From the NCBI RefSeq assembly GCF_003952165.1, contig NZ_RXFT01000002.1:496001-560000 (forward strand): a stretch of 64,000 nucleotides of DNA, in the 5' to 3' direction. Below the pieces are notes generated by a model. The model was not told the origin of the DNA. It saw only the letters and a program-made list of their open reading frames with translations, and made no database searches. The translations under genes and the position numbers were made by a program. This DNA comes from Variovorax guangxiensis (GTDB taxonomy: Bacteria; Pseudomonadota; Gammaproteobacteria; Burkholderiales; Burkholderiaceae_C). Of the stretch, positions 27,771-38,500 are shown in pieces (the stretch's first letter is position 1; the number at the start of each line of letters is the position of its first letter).

Positions 27771-28514
27771 ATGACTCCTGACATCCCTCACCTCTGGCCG
27801 CTGATCGGCGTCGCCGTGATCATTGCGGGCTTCGTCCTGCGCTTCAATCCGATGCTGGTGGTGATCGTCACCGCCGTCGCCACCGCGGCGGCCGCGGGCT
27901 TCGGCCCGATGGCGATCCTCACGGCCATCGGCAACGGCTTCATCAAGACGCGCAACCTGCCGCTGATCATTCTTCTGCCGCTGGCGGTGATCGGCCTGCT
28001 CGAGCGCCACGGCCTGCGCCAGCACGCGCAGAACTGGATCAGCCGCATCAAGTCGGCCACCGCCGGGCGCCTGCTCATCGTGTACCTGGCCGCGCGCGAA
28101 CTTACGGCGGCCATGGGCCTGACCAGCCTGGGCGGCCATCCGCAGATGGTGCGTCCGCTGCTCGCGCCGATGGCCGAGGGCGCCACCGAGACGCGCTACG
28201 GCAAGCTGCCCGACCGCATCCGCCACAAGCTGCGCGCCTATGCGGCGGCCACCGACAACGTGGGCCTGTTCTTCGGCGAGGACATCTTCGTGGCCTTCGG
28301 CGCCATCGTGCTGATGACCACCTTCCTGCACGAGGCCGGCATCGACGTGGAGCCGCTGCACGTCGCGATGTGGGGCATCCCGACGGCCATCGCCGCCTTC
28401 GTGATCCACGCCTGGCGCCTGCGCCGGCTCGACCAGGCGCTGGCGCGCGAGCTCGACGGCAAGCCTGAAGTGCCCACGGTTCCCTCGGTGCCCGCAACGC
28501 AAGAGGGCCGCTAA
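27771..28514 (+). CDS. DUF969 membrane protein, putative 5-oxoproline transporter subunit
   Basis: The 247-residue protein has about five membrane helices and matches DUF969 (LPLAVIGLLERHGLRQHAQ, AARELTAAMGLTSLGGHPQ, TDNVGLFFGEDIFVAFGAI). DUF969 and DUF979 are almost always paired and often sit with pcp and pxp genes. From that association the pair is thought to import 5-oxoproline; this sequence alone does not prove it. It is the first gene of the operon behind the palindromes, and the DUF979 gene starts two bases after its stop. Confidence 0.82.
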   Translation: MTPDIPHLWPLIGVAVIIAGFVLRFNPMLVVIVTAVATAAAAGFGPMAILTAIGNGFIKTRNLPLIILLPLAVIGLLERHGLRQHAQNWISRIKSATAGRLLIVYLAARELTAAMGLTSLGGHPQMVRPLLAPMAEGATETRYGKLPDRIRHKLRAYAAATDNVGLFFGEDIFVAFGAIVLMTTFLHEAGIDVEPLHVAMWGIPTAIAAFVIHAWRLRRLDQALARELDGKPEVPTVPSVPATQEGR

Positions 28515-28516
28515 TC

Positions 28517-29473
28517 ATGATCCTCTCGATCCAGCACCTCTACATCCTGGTCGGCCTGATCCTCGCGATCACCGCGGTGATGACGCTGGCCGACCGCCAG
28601 CATCCCAAGCGCTACACCAGCGCGCTTTTCTGGGGCCTCTATTCGCTGGTCTTCCTGGTCGGCGACAAGCTGCCGCCCGCGCTGGTGGGCGTGGGCGCCA
28701 TCGCCATGGCCGTCATCGCCGGCATGCGCGGCGTGGGCGCGGGCAAGCACGACGAGCCGACGCCCGCCCAGTACGAGGCCAGTGCGAAGCGCCTGGGCAA
28801 CAAGCTCTTCATGCCGGCGCTGGCGATCCCGCTGGTCACCGTGATCGGCACGGTGCTCGTGAGCAAGGTCAAGATCGGCGACGCCTTCCTGCTCGACCCC
28901 AAGAACACCACGCTGGTGAGCCTGGGCGTGGGCTGCGTGGCGGCGCTGGCGCTGGCCTGCTGGCTGACGCGCGAGACGCCGGTGCAGGGCATGCGCGAGT
29001 CGCGCCGCCTGACCGACGCGCTGGGCTGGGCCGTGGTGCTGCCGCAGATGCTGGGCATGCTGGGCCTGGTGTTCTCCGACGCGGGCGTGGGCAAGGCGGT
29101 GGCGTACGTCACCACCAGCTACATCAACATGGACATCCGCTTCGTTGCCGTCGCGGTCTACGTGCTGGGCATGGCGCTCTTCACCATCATCATGGGCAAC
29201 GGCTTCGCGGCCTTCCCGGTGATGACGGGCGGCGTGGGCGTGCCGGTGCTGGTGGGCGTGTACCACGGCGACCCGGCGGTGATGGCGGCCATCGGCATGT
29301 TCTCGGGCTACTGCGGGACGCTGATGACGCCGATGGCGGCCAACTTCAACATCGTGCCGGCGGCGCTGCTGGAGCTGCCCGACAAGAACGCGGTGATCCG
29401 CGTGCAGATACCGACCGCGGCCACGCTGCTGGTGGTCAACATCTTCCTGATGTACTTCCTGATGTTCCGCTGA
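28517..29473 (+). CDS. DUF979 membrane protein, putative 5-oxoproline transporter subunit
   Basis: The 318-residue protein has about nine membrane helices and the DUF979 features LYILVGLILAITAVMTL, GLYSLVFLVGDKLPP, NGFAAFPVMTGGVGVPVLV and GYCGTLMTPMAANFNIVPAAL. The last segments look like transporter re-entrant motifs. It pairs with DUF969 two bases upstream and is followed nine bases later by pcp, which would generate free 5-oxoproline from peptides. Confidence 0.82.
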   Translation: MILSIQHLYILVGLILAITAVMTLADRQHPKRYTSALFWGLYSLVFLVGDKLPPALVGVGAIAMAVIAGMRGVGAGKHDEPTPAQYEASAKRLGNKLFMPALAIPLVTVIGTVLVSKVKIGDAFLLDPKNTTLVSLGVGCVAALALACWLTRETPVQGMRESRRLTDALGWAVVLPQMLGMLGLVFSDAGVGKAVAYVTTSYINMDIRFVAVAVYVLGMALFTIIMGNGFAAFPVMTGGVGVPVLVGVYHGDPAVMAAIGMFSGYCGTLMTPMAANFNIVPAALLELPDKNAVIRVQIPTAATLLVVNIFLMYFLMFR

Positions 29474-29482
29474 GGCCGCTGC

Positions 29483-30169
29483 ATGACCACCGATGACAAG
29501 GCGCCCCGGGTGCTGGTCGCGGGCTTCGAGCCGTTCGAGAACGATCCCGTCAACCCCGCGTGGGAGATCGCCCGCGCGCTCGAGGGCTGGCGCTGCGAAG
29601 GCACCGTGGTGCAGGCGCTGCAGCTGCCCTGCGTGTTCGGCCGCTCGATCCACGTGCTCGACGCCGCCATGGCGGGCATCGCGGAGAGCGGCAGGCCGCT
29701 GCCGCTGGTGCTGTGCATCGGCGCCGCGGGCGGGCGCACAGAGATCTCGCTGGAGCGCGCCGCGCTGAATGTCGACGACGCGCGCATTCCAGACAACGCC
29801 GGCTACCAGCCCATCGACATCGAGGTGGAGGCGGGCGGCCCCGCCGCCTACTTCTCGACGTTGCCGATCAAGGCCATGGTGCGCGACATGCGCGCCGCCG
29901 GGCTGCCCGCGGCGGTGTCCAACAGCGCCGGCACCTTCGTGTGCAACCACATCTTCTACGCGCTGATGCACCGCCTCGCGACCCGGCCGATGCTGGCGCA
30001 CACGCGCGGCGGCTTCGTGCATGTGCCCTACCTGCCCGAACAGGCCGCCTCCAAACCGGGCGTGGCGAGCATGGCGCTGCAGACGCAGGTGGAAGCCTTC
30101 CGCGTGGCGATCCGCACCGCGCTGCTCGTGCGCGACGACGTGCGGGAGACGGCGGGCCGCCTCCACTGA
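29483..30169 (+). CDS. pcp: Pyroglutamyl-peptidase I
   Basis: This cysteine peptidase (family C15) removes N-terminal 5-oxoproline from peptides. The 228-residue protein has [19 protein letters not shown], the catalytic Glu in ISLERAALN, Cys in [13 protein letters not shown] and His in [12 protein letters not shown]. The product is the substrate of the PxpABC enzyme encoded directly downstream, which gives a complete peptide-to-glutamate route. Confidence 0.94.
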   Translation: MTTDDKAPRVLVAGFEPFENDPVNPAWEIARALEGWRCEGTVVQALQLPCVFGRSIHVLDAAMAGIAESGRPLPLVLCIGAAGGRTEISLERAALNVDDARIPDNAGYQPIDIEVEAGGPAAYFSTLPIKAMVRDMRAAGLPAAVSNSAGTFVCNHIFYALMHRLATRPMLAHTRGGFVHVPYLPEQAASKPGVASMALQTQVEAFRVAIRTALLVRDDVRETAGRLH

Positions 30170-30191
30170 CCGACTCACCGAAGACCGAACG

Positions 30192-30956
30192 ATGAACATC
30201 GACTTGAACAGCGACCTCGGCGAGAGCCTTGGCGCATGGCGCATGGGCGACGACGCCGCCATGCTTTCCCTCGTGAGCAGCGCCAACGTGGCCTGCGGCT
30301 TCCATGCGGGCGACCCGGCCGGCATCCTGCGCACGCTGCGGCAGGCGAAGGAGCGCGGCGTCGCCATCGGCGCGCACGTTGCCTACCGCGACCTCGTGGG
30401 CTTCGGGCGCCGCAACATGGACGTGGAGAGCGCCGACCTGCGCGCCGACGTGATCTACCAGATCGGCGCGCTCAAAGGCCTGGCCGCTGCGGCCGGCACC
30501 ACGGTGCGCTACGTGAAGCCGCACGGCGCGCTCTACAACACCATCGCCCACGACGAGCGCCAGGCGCGCGACGTGATCGCCGCCATCCGCGAGATCGACG
30601 CCAGCCTGGTGCTGGTGGCGCTCGCGGGCTCGCCGCTGCTGGGCTGGGCGCGCGACGCTGGCCTGCGCGCGGTGGCCGAGGCCTTCGCCGACCGTGCCTA
30701 CACGCCCAATGGCACGCTGGTGTCCCGCCGCGAACCCGGCGCGGTGCTGCACGACGCCGAAGAGGTGGCCGCGCGCATGCTGCGGCTGGCTTCCGAAGGC
30801 CTGGTTACGGCCATCGACGGCAGCACCGTGCGCATCGAGGCCGAATCGGTCTGCGTGCACGGCGACAGCCCCGGCGCGGTGGAGATGGCGCGCCGGGTGC
30901 GCGCGCTGCTGGAGCAGTCGGGCGTGGCGATCCGCTCTTTCGTGGACGCCGCATGA
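30192..30956 (+). CDS. pxpA: 5-oxoprolinase subunit A (LamB/YcsF family)
   Basis: PxpA is one part of the ATP-dependent prokaryotic 5-oxoprolinase that opens 5-oxoproline to glutamate. The 254-residue protein has [50 protein letters not shown] and [13 protein letters not shown], the classic YcsF pattern with several likely metal and active-site His and Asp residues. The end overlaps the pxpBC start as ATGA. Confidence 0.94.
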   Translation: MNIDLNSDLGESLGAWRMGDDAAMLSLVSSANVACGFHAGDPAGILRTLRQAKERGVAIGAHVAYRDLVGFGRRNMDVESADLRADVIYQIGALKGLAAAAGTTVRYVKPHGALYNTIAHDERQARDVIAAIREIDASLVLVALAGSPLLGWARDAGLRAVAEAFADRAYTPNGTLVSRREPGAVLHDAEEVAARMLRLASEGLVTAIDGSTVRIEAESVCVHGDSPGAVEMARRVRALLEQSGVAIRSFVDAA

Positions 30957-32524
30957 CGACGATGCGCTTCCTGCCGGTCAACCTGAATGCGGTGCTGGTC
31001 GAGCTCGAAGACCTGGCGCAGACGCTCGCGCTGCTGGCCTCGCTGCGCGCCGAGCCCATCGCGGGCATCGAGGAGCTGGTGCCCGCGGCGCGCACGCTGC
31101 TCATCACCTTCCGGCCGGCCGCAATTTCAGCCGGCGAGCTCGCGCGGCAGGTCGGCGCGCGCAGCCTCGACGCGAGCGAGGCGCGCAGCGAAAGGCGCAT
31201 CGAGATTCCGGTGCGCTACGACGGCGAGGACCTGGCCGAGGTGGCCGGGCTGCTCGGCATCACGCCCGACGAAGTCGTGCGCCGCCACACCGGCAGCGAC
31301 TACAACGTGGCCTTCACCGGTTTCGCGCCCGGCTTCGCGTACCTCTCGGGCGGGCACCCGAGCCTGAACGTGCCGCGCCGCAAGGTGCCGCGCACGCGCA
31401 TTCCCGCCGGCGCCGTCGGGCTCGCGGGCAGCTTCAGCGGCGTGTACCCGCAGGCCAGCCCGGGCGGCTGGCAGATCATCGGCGTGACCGACACGCCGAT
31501 GTGGGACCTGTCGCGCGATACGCCCGCGCTGCTGCAGCCGGGCGATTCGGTGCGCTTCGTCGACGTGACCGGCCAGCCGCGCGCGAAGGTGCAGGCCGCT
31601 GCCGCGCCTGCGCAACCGGCCGTGCCGAAGAGCGGCTGCGCCCTGGAGATCCGCGCCCCGGGCCTGCAGTCGCTGCTGCAGGACGGCGGCCGCCACGGGC
31701 AGGCGAAGCAGGGCGTGTCGGCTTCCGGCGCGATGGACCGGCGCTCGCTGCAGGCGGCCAACCGGCTCGTCGGCAATGCCTCCGACGCCGCGTGCATCGA
31801 GGTCGCCTACGGCGGCTTCCAGCTCGCCTGCCGCGGCGATGCGGTGGTGGCGGTCACCGGCGCCGAAGCTCCGGTCACGCTGACCCGCGCGGATGGCGCC
31901 CGGTGGCAGCTGCCACGCTACCAGCCCATCGCGCTGGCCGACGGCGACGTGCTCGCGCTTGGCGAGCCGACGGCCGGCATCCGCAGCTACATCGCGGTGC
32001 GCGGCGGCTTCGACATCGCGCCCGTGCTCGGCAGCCTCTCGACCGACACGCTCGCGCGCGTCGGCCCCGCCGTCCTCGCCGCGGGCGACGTGCTGCCCGT
32101 GCGCGCGGTGTCCGCCGGTGCGCTGGTCGGCGAGCCCGAGGCGCCGCCGGCCGGCCTGCCCACCGTGCACGAGGAAGTGGTGCTCGACATCGTGCTCGGC
32201 CCGCGCACCGACTGGTTCACGCCCGACGCGGTCGAGTTGCTCTGCGGCCAGGCATGGACCGTCACGCCGCAGTCGAACCGCGTCGGCATCCGCCTTGCCG
32301 GCGAAGCGGCGCTGCAGCGCGCGAACCACGCCGAGCTGCCCAGCGAGGGCACCGCGCGCGGCTCGATCCAGGTGCCGGCGAGCGGCCAGCCCGTGCTGTT
32401 CCTGGCCGACCATCCGCTGACGGGCGGCTATCCCGTGATCGCCTCCGTCGCCACCCATCACCTCGACCGCGCGGGCCAGATCCCCGTGAACGCGCGCGTC
32501 CGATTCAGGCCCATGGCCCAGTGA
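30953..32524 (+). CDS. pxpBC: 5-oxoprolinase subunits B and C fused (KipI-KipA / AHS1-AHS2)
   Basis: The 523-residue protein joins two subunits that are separate in E. coli (YbgJ and YbgK). Residues 1-215 or so are PxpB/KipI-like ([36 protein letters not shown]). The rest is PxpC/KipA-like ([50 protein letters not shown]). The same two domains make up the carboxyltransferase part of urea carboxylase. The linker is Ala/Pro-rich. It overlaps pxpA and is followed by a biotin carboxylase gene. Confidence 0.92.
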   Translation: MTTMRFLPVNLNAVLVELEDLAQTLALLASLRAEPIAGIEELVPAARTLLITFRPAAISAGELARQVGARSLDASEARSERRIEIPVRYDGEDLAEVAGLLGITPDEVVRRHTGSDYNVAFTGFAPGFAYLSGGHPSLNVPRRKVPRTRIPAGAVGLAGSFSGVYPQASPGGWQIIGVTDTPMWDLSRDTPALLQPGDSVRFVDVTGQPRAKVQAAAAPAQPAVPKSGCALEIRAPGLQSLLQDGGRHGQAKQGVSASGAMDRRSLQAANRLVGNASDAACIEVAYGGFQLACRGDAVVAVTGAEAPVTLTRADGARWQLPRYQPIALADGDVLALGEPTAGIRSYIAVRGGFDIAPVLGSLSTDTLARVGPAVLAAGDVLPVRAVSAGALVGEPEAPPAGLPTVHEEVVLDIVLGPRTDWFTPDAVELLCGQAWTVTPQSNRVGIRLAGEAALQRANHAELPSEGTARGSIQVPASGQPVLFLADHPLTGGYPVIASVATHHLDRAGQIPVNARVRFRPMAQ

Positions 32525-32534
32525 AAGCCTCCCC

Positions 32535-34265
32535 ATGAAGAAAGTACTGATCGCCAACCGGGGCGAAATCGCCGTGCGCATCGCGCGCGCCTGTGCCGAC
32601 CACGGCGTGCAATCCGTCGCGGTGTATGCCGACGCCGACCTGAATGCGCTGCACGCGCGCATGGCCGACGAGGCCTACGGACTCGACGGCAACAAGCCCG
32701 CCGACACTTACCTCAACATTGCCAAGCTGCTCGACGTGGCCGCGCGCAGCGGTGCCGACGCGGTGCATCCGGGCTACGGCTTCCTCTCGGAGAGCGCGGC
32801 CTTCGCGCAGGCCGTCATCGACGCCGGCCTCACCTGGATCGGCCCACCGCCGGCCGCCATCGCGATGCTGGGCGACAAGGTGCAGGCCCGCAAGCTCGCG
32901 ATGAAGGTCGGCGCGCCGCTGGTGGCGGGCACGGCCGATCCGGTGAAGGACGCAAGCGAGGTGCTCGCCTTTGCCGAGAAGCACGGCCTGCCGGTCGCGA
33001 TCAAGGCCGCGTTCGGCGGCGGCGGGCGCGGCATCAAGGTGGCGTGGCGGCTCGACGAGGTCGAGGGCCTCTACGAATCGGCGGTGCGCGAGGCGGTGAC
33101 GGCCTTCGGGCGCGGCGAGTGCTATGTCGAGCAGTTCCTCGACCGCCCGCGCCATGTCGAGGCGCAGGTGCTGGCCGACACGCACGGCAACGTGGTCGTG
33201 CTCGGCACGCGCGACTGCTCGCTGCAGCGGCGCAACCAGAAGCTGGTGGAAGAAGCGCCCGCGCCCTTCCTGAGCGACGCGCAGCGCGAGCGCATCCATC
33301 AGGCCGCGCGCGACATCTGCGCGGAGGCCGGCTACACCGGCGCGGGCACGGTCGAGTTCATGCTGAGCGCGAGCGGCGCGATCTCCTTTCTCGAAGTGAA
33401 CACGCGGCTTCAGGTGGAGCATCCGGTGACGGAGGAAACCACGGGCATCGACCTCGTGATCGAGCAACTGCGCATCGCCGAAGGCCTGCCGTTGCGGATC
33501 AAGGAGACGCCCGCGCCGCGCGGCCATGCCTTCGAGTTCCGCATCAACGCCGAGGACGTGGGGCGCGGCTTCCTGCCCTCGCCCGGGCCGGTCAAGGTGT
33601 TCGACGCGCCCTCGGGGCCGGGCGTGCGCGTGGATGCCGGCGTGGAGTCGGGCTCGCAGGTGCCGGGCACCTTCGATTCGCTGATGGCCAAGCTCATCGT
33701 CACCGGCGCCACGCGCGAGCAGGCCATCGCGCGGGCGCGGCGCGCGCTGACGGAGTTCCGCATCGAGGGCCTGCCGACGGTGCTGCCCTTCCATCGCGCG
33801 GTGATGGCGCACCCGGACTTCGTCTCGGGCGACGCCTTCAAGGTGCACACGCGCTGGATCGAGACCGACTTCGCCAACGGCGAGACGCCGGCCCTGCGCC
33901 CCGATCCGCTGCCCGACGCCGCGCTGCTGCGCACGGCGATCGAACTCGACGGGCGGCGCATGGCGGTGGGCCTGCCGGCGGTGCTGCTGAGCGGGCTCTC
34001 GTCGGCGGCCGGGGGGGCCGTGACCGCTCCCGCGTCGCAGGCACCCGCGGCGGATGCAGCCGCGGTGGCCGCGCCCGTCTCGGGCACGGTGCAGGCATGG
34101 AAGGTGGCCGACGGTGACGAGGTCACAGAGGGCGCCGTCATCGCGGTGATGGAGGCGATGAAGATGGAGATGCAGGTGCTCGCGCATCGCGCGGGTCGCA
34201 TCGCCATCTCGGTGGCCGGGGGCGGTTACGTGGCGGTCGGCGCCGCCATCGCGACCATCGCCTGA
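32535..34265 (+). CDS. Biotin carboxylase with C-terminal biotin carrier domain
   Basis: The 576-residue protein has a full biotin carboxylase ([56 protein letters not shown]). A biotinyl domain ends in EAMKMEM, where Lys carries biotin. It lacks the roughly 100-residue BT domain seen in propionyl- or methylcrotonyl-CoA carboxylase alpha chains, and no carboxyltransferase of that class is nearby. The only carboxyltransferase-like partner is the PxpBC fusion ten bases upstream, so together they reproduce the parts of urea carboxylase. Its role in oxoproline use is inferred. Confidence 0.88.
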   Translation: MKKVLIANRGEIAVRIARACADHGVQSVAVYADADLNALHARMADEAYGLDGNKPADTYLNIAKLLDVAARSGADAVHPGYGFLSESAAFAQAVIDAGLTWIGPPPAAIAMLGDKVQARKLAMKVGAPLVAGTADPVKDASEVLAFAEKHGLPVAIKAAFGGGGRGIKVAWRLDEVEGLYESAVREAVTAFGRGECYVEQFLDRPRHVEAQVLADTHGNVVVLGTRDCSLQRRNQKLVEEAPAPFLSDAQRERIHQAARDICAEAGYTGAGTVEFMLSASGAISFLEVNTRLQVEHPVTEETTGIDLVIEQLRIAEGLPLRIKETPAPRGHAFEFRINAEDVGRGFLPSPGPVKVFDAPSGPGVRVDAGVESGSQVPGTFDSLMAKLIVTGATREQAIARARRALTEFRIEGLPTVLPFHRAVMAHPDFVSGDAFKVHTRWIETDFANGETPALRPDPLPDAALLRTAIELDGRRMAVGLPAVLLSGLSSAAGGAVTAPASQAPAADAAAVAAPVSGTVQAWKVADGDEVTEGAVIAVMEAMKMEMQVLAHRAGRIAISVAGGGYVAVGAAIATIA

Positions 34266-34276
34266 AAGACAGCGGC

Positions 34277-35275
34277 ATGACCAGCGGCAGCATCACGCGG
34301 CGCGGCTTCGCATGGCTGGCGTGCGGGGCCGGCCTTCTGCCGCCGGCCGCGTGGTCGGCGCAGGCCGTCGTGTGGCGGCTGGCCACCGGCTATCCGGCGG
34401 AGAACTTCCACACCGCCAACCTGCTGGCGATGGCGAAGGAGGTGGAGGCCGCGACCGGCGGGCAGCTTCGCATCGAGGTGCATCCGGGCAACACGCTGTT
34501 CGCGCTGAACGCGATCCGCGCGGCCGTGCAGGAGGGCAAGGTCGAGGCCGGCGAAGCCATCATGAGCAGCCTCGCCGCCGACGTGCCGCTGGCGGGCGCC
34601 GACTCCGTTCCCTTCATCACGCGCAGCTATGCCGATGCGCAATTGCTGTGGCGCATCCAGCGCCCGCTGATCGAGCAGGACTTCGCGCAGCGCGGCATGC
34701 GCGTGCTCTATGCGGTGGCATGGCCGCCGCAGGGCCTCTTCTCGACGCGGCCGCTCGGCGGCGTGGGCGACCTGCGCGGCATGCGCATGCGCGCCTACAA
34801 CGACACCACCGCGCGCATTGCGACGCTGATGGGCGCGGTGCCCGTCGACGTTCCGGCCACCGGCCTGGGCAAGGCGCTGGCCGAAGGCCGCATCGACTGC
34901 ATGCTGACTTCCGCCGTGACCGGCGTGGAGAACCAGGCGTGGCAGTCGATGCGCTACTTCTACGAGATCAACGCGTGGTTTCCGAAGAACCTCGTGTTCG
35001 TCAACGCCAGGGCGTGGGACGGGCTCGACCCGTCGTCGCGCAACTCGCTGGCCGCCGCAGGCGCGCTCGCCGAGACGCGCGGATGGGCCCGCAGCGCCGA
35101 GGCCGCCGCCCGCTCGACGGACGAACTGCGGCGCAACGGCGTGAAGATCGAGCCGGTGCCTTTCCTGCTGGGGCGCGACCTGCAGCGCCTCGGCGAGAAC
35201 TTTTCGCTGAACTGGGTCAAGCAGGTGGGCACGGCCGCCAACGGCATCTTCATTCCGTATTTCGAGAAGCGCTGA
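34277..35275 (+). CDS. TRAP transporter substrate-binding protein (DctP family), orphan
   Basis: The 332-residue periplasmic protein has a Tat-type leader (ITRRGFAWLACGAG). DctP features are WRLATGYPAENFHTANLL, IEVHPGNTLFALN, LRGMRMRAYNDTTARIATLM, the conserved Arg and the segment EGRIDCMLTSAVTG. The ligand should be a carboxylate. No DctQ or DctM membrane genes lie nearby, so it either works with distant partners or acts as a binding sensor. It is 11 bases after the biotin carboxylase and is probably the last gene of the oxoproline operon. Confidence 0.85.
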   Translation: MTSGSITRRGFAWLACGAGLLPPAAWSAQAVVWRLATGYPAENFHTANLLAMAKEVEAATGGQLRIEVHPGNTLFALNAIRAAVQEGKVEAGEAIMSSLAADVPLAGADSVPFITRSYADAQLLWRIQRPLIEQDFAQRGMRVLYAVAWPPQGLFSTRPLGGVGDLRGMRMRAYNDTTARIATLMGAVPVDVPATGLGKALAEGRIDCMLTSAVTGVENQAWQSMRYFYEINAWFPKNLVFVNARAWDGLDPSSRNSLAAAGALAETRGWARSAEAAARSTDELRRNGVKIEPVPFLLGRDLQRLGENFSLNWVKQVGTAANGIFIPYFEKR

Positions 35276-35569
35276 AGACCGCGCGCGGAGGGAAAACCCT
35301 ACGCCCAGGAGATGAAGTTGCTGCATTGCAACATTCCATTTCCCGCGCTTGTGCTTGCGGTTACGACGAAAGCCATCGGATTTTCCGGCCGCGAATCGGG
35401 TGACCACTTCCCGATGAAATCTTTCTTTCTCAATCACCCACGTGAAATATTTTCAGTGGCGAAGCTGTCGCTGAAATTATTGAAACAGCTTGTACATTGA
35501 TTCGGAGTTTGCGAATGTTTCCTGAGGGAAACGATCGCTGCCGATTCAATTCAAGACGTGGAGAAGTTC
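35276..35569 (+). promoter_or_regulatory. AT-rich leader and promoter region of the NRPS cluster
   Basis: This 294-bp gap is clearly less GC-rich than its surroundings, most of all at 35400-35510. It holds a short inverted repeat GTTGC-TGCATT-GCAAC (35317-35332). No convincing sigma-70 pair was found. A short open frame at 35312-35500 has no support. A GGAG at 35560-35563 serves the NRPS ATG at 35570. Confidence 0.45.
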
Positions 35570-38500
35570 ATGAGCACGGTCGATCCCCTGGGTGCCGCAC
35601 CGGTCCTCACAACAGGCCAGATGGCGATGTGGCTCGGCGCGAAGTTCGCCTCGCCCGACACCAACTTCAACCTCGCCGAAGCCATCGAGATCGAGGGCTG
35701 GATCGATCCCGACGTCTTCATTGCTGCGATGCGGCAGGTCACCGAGGAAGCCGAGGCCACGCGCCTGAGCTTCGTCGACACGGCTCACGGTCCGCGGCAG
35801 GTGGTGGCGCCCGTCTTCACCGGCGAGATGCCGTTCCTGGACTTCAGCGGCGAGCCCGATCCTTCCGCTGCCGCGCAGGCCTGGATGCAGGCCGACTTCA
35901 CGCGCAAGGACGACCTCGCGCGCGACCAGCTCTGGATGTCGGCGCTGATCCGCCTCGCCGACGACCACCACGTCTGGTACCACCGCAGCCATCACATCGT
36001 GCTCGACGGCTTCGGCGGCGGGCTCATCGCGCGCCGCTTCGCCGACGTCTACAGCGCCCGCATCGCCGGCACCGAAGTGCCCGAGGCATCGCGCCTCGCG
36101 CCCATTTCGCAATTGATGGAGGAAGACAAGGCCTATCGCGAATCGGGTCGATTCCCGCGCGACCGGCAGTACTGGACCGAGCGCTTCGCCGACGCGCCCG
36201 ACCCGCTGAGCCTGGCCTCGCAGCGCTCGGTGAACGTCGGCGGCCTGTTGCGCCAGACCGCCTACCTGCCGGCCGAAAGCGTGCGCGCCCTGGCCGACAT
36301 CGCGCAGCAGCTCGGCGCCACGCTGCCGCAGATCCTGATCGCGACCACCGCCGCCTACCTGTACCGCGCCACCGGCGTCGAGGACATGGTGATCGGCATT
36401 CCCGTCACCGCGCGGCACAACGACCGCATGCGCCGCGTGCCCGCGATGGTGGCCAACGCGCTGCCGCTGCGCCTGGCGATGCGCCCCGACCTGCCGGTGG
36501 CAGAGCTGATCGCCGAAGTGGGGCGGCAGATGCGGCAGATCCTGCGGCACCAGTCCTACCGCTACGAGCATCTGCGCAGCGACCTCAACATGCTGGTGAA
36601 CAACCGGCAGCTCTTCACCACGGTGGTCAACGTCGAGCCCTTCGACTACGACTTCCGCTTCGCCGGCCACGCCGCATGGCCGCGCAACCTGTCCAACGGC
36701 ACGGCCGAGGACCTGGGCATCTTTTTGTACGAGCGCGGCAACGGGCAGGACCTGCAGATCGACTTCGACGCCAACCCCGCGATCCACACTGCGCAATCGC
36801 TGGCCGACCACCAGCGCCGGCTGCTGGCCTTCATGAAGGCGGTGATCCGCCAGCCCGCACAGGCCATCGGCCACGTCGACCTGCTCGATGCCGCCGAGCG
36901 AGAGCAGCTGCTGGTGACGTGGAACGACACGATGCACGCAGTGCCCGAGACGAACGTCGTCGCGCTCATCGAAGCGCAGCTCGCCGCCAACCCGCAAGGC
37001 ATCGCACTGCGCTTCGAGGGCGAGGCGATGAGCAACGAGGAACTCGACCACCGCGCCAACCGCCTCGCGCACCTGCTGCGCGCGCATGGCGCAGGCCCCG
37101 AGCGCACCGTGGCGCTGGCCATTCCGCGTTCCTTCGACCTGATGGTGGCGCTGCTCGCCACGCTGAAGACCGGCGCCGCCTACCTGCCGGTGGACCCGGA
37201 CTTTCCGCAGGACCGCATCGCCTTCATGCTCGGCGACGCGCGGCCCGCCTGCCTCGTCACCACCGAAGCGCTCGCGGAGTCGCTGCCGGCAGATGTACCG
37301 AAGCTTCTGCTCGATGTAGCGCAAACGTTTGCTGCAATGGCGAATAGCGACGATGCAACGCCCGTCGTGGCCATCGACCCCGCGCATCCGGCCTACGTGA
37401 TCTACACCTCCGGCTCCACCGGCAAGCCCAAGGGCGCGGTGGTGTCGCACCGCGCCATCGTCAACCGCCTGCGCTGGATGCAGGACCGCTACCGCCTGAA
37501 GGCCGATGACCGCGTGCTGCAGAAGACGCCGTCGAGCTTCGACGTGTCGGTGTGGGAATTCTTCTGGCCGCTGATCGACGGCGCCACGCTGGTGCTCGCG
37601 AAGCCCGGCGGCCACAAGGACGCGGCCTACCTCGCGAAGCTGATCGCCGATGAAGGCATCACCACCGCGCATTTCGTGCCGTCGATGCTGGAAGTGTTCC
37701 TGCTCGAGCCGAAGGCGCGCGAGTGCGCCTCGCTGCGGCGCGTGATCTGCAGCGGCGAGGCACTGTCGCCCGCGCTGGTGTCGCAGTTCCAGCGGCAGCT
37801 GCCGTGCGAGCTGCACAACCTCTACGGACCGACCGAGGCCGCGGTCGACGTCACTTCGTGGGAGTGCCCGCGCGAGGCTGAGGACGCGCCGTCTTCGCGC
37901 AGCAGCGTGCCCATCGGCCGGCCGATCTGGAACACGCAGATGCATGTGCTCGACAGCGGCCTGCAGCCCGTGCCTCCCGGCACCGCGGGCGAGCTGTACA
38001 TCGCGGGCGTCGGCCTCGCGCGCGGCTATCTCGAGCGCCCGCTGCTGAGCGCCGAGCGCTTCGTGGCCAACCCTTACGGCGAGCCCGGCAGCCGCATGTA
38101 CCGCACCGGCGACCTCGCGCGCTGGCGCGAGGACGGCAGCCTCGACTTCCTGGGCCGCGCCGACCAGCAGGTGAAGATCCGCGGCCTGCGCATCGAGCCC
38201 GGCGAGATCGAATCGGCGCTGCTGCAGCACGCGCAGGTCGCGCAGGCTGCGGTGGTCGCGCGGGAAGACGTGCCGGGCGAGAAGCGCCTCGTGGCCTACG
38301 TGGTGGCCGCCGAGGGTGCCGATCCGCAGGCGGCCGATCTGCGCACCCACCTCGCGCAGTCGCTGCCCGAGTACATGGTGCCCTCGGCCTTCGTCAACGT
38401 GCCGGCGCTGCCGCTGGGCCCCAGCGGCAAGCTCGACCGCCGCGCGCTGCCCGCGCCCGAGCTGCAGGCGGCCACGCCCTATGTGGCGCCGCGCACGCAC

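Noticed and set aside
35312..35500. Short 62-codon frame in the NRPS leader
   Set aside because: It has no ribosome site of note, no motif and lies in the AT-rich promoter gap. A leader peptide is possible but unsupported.
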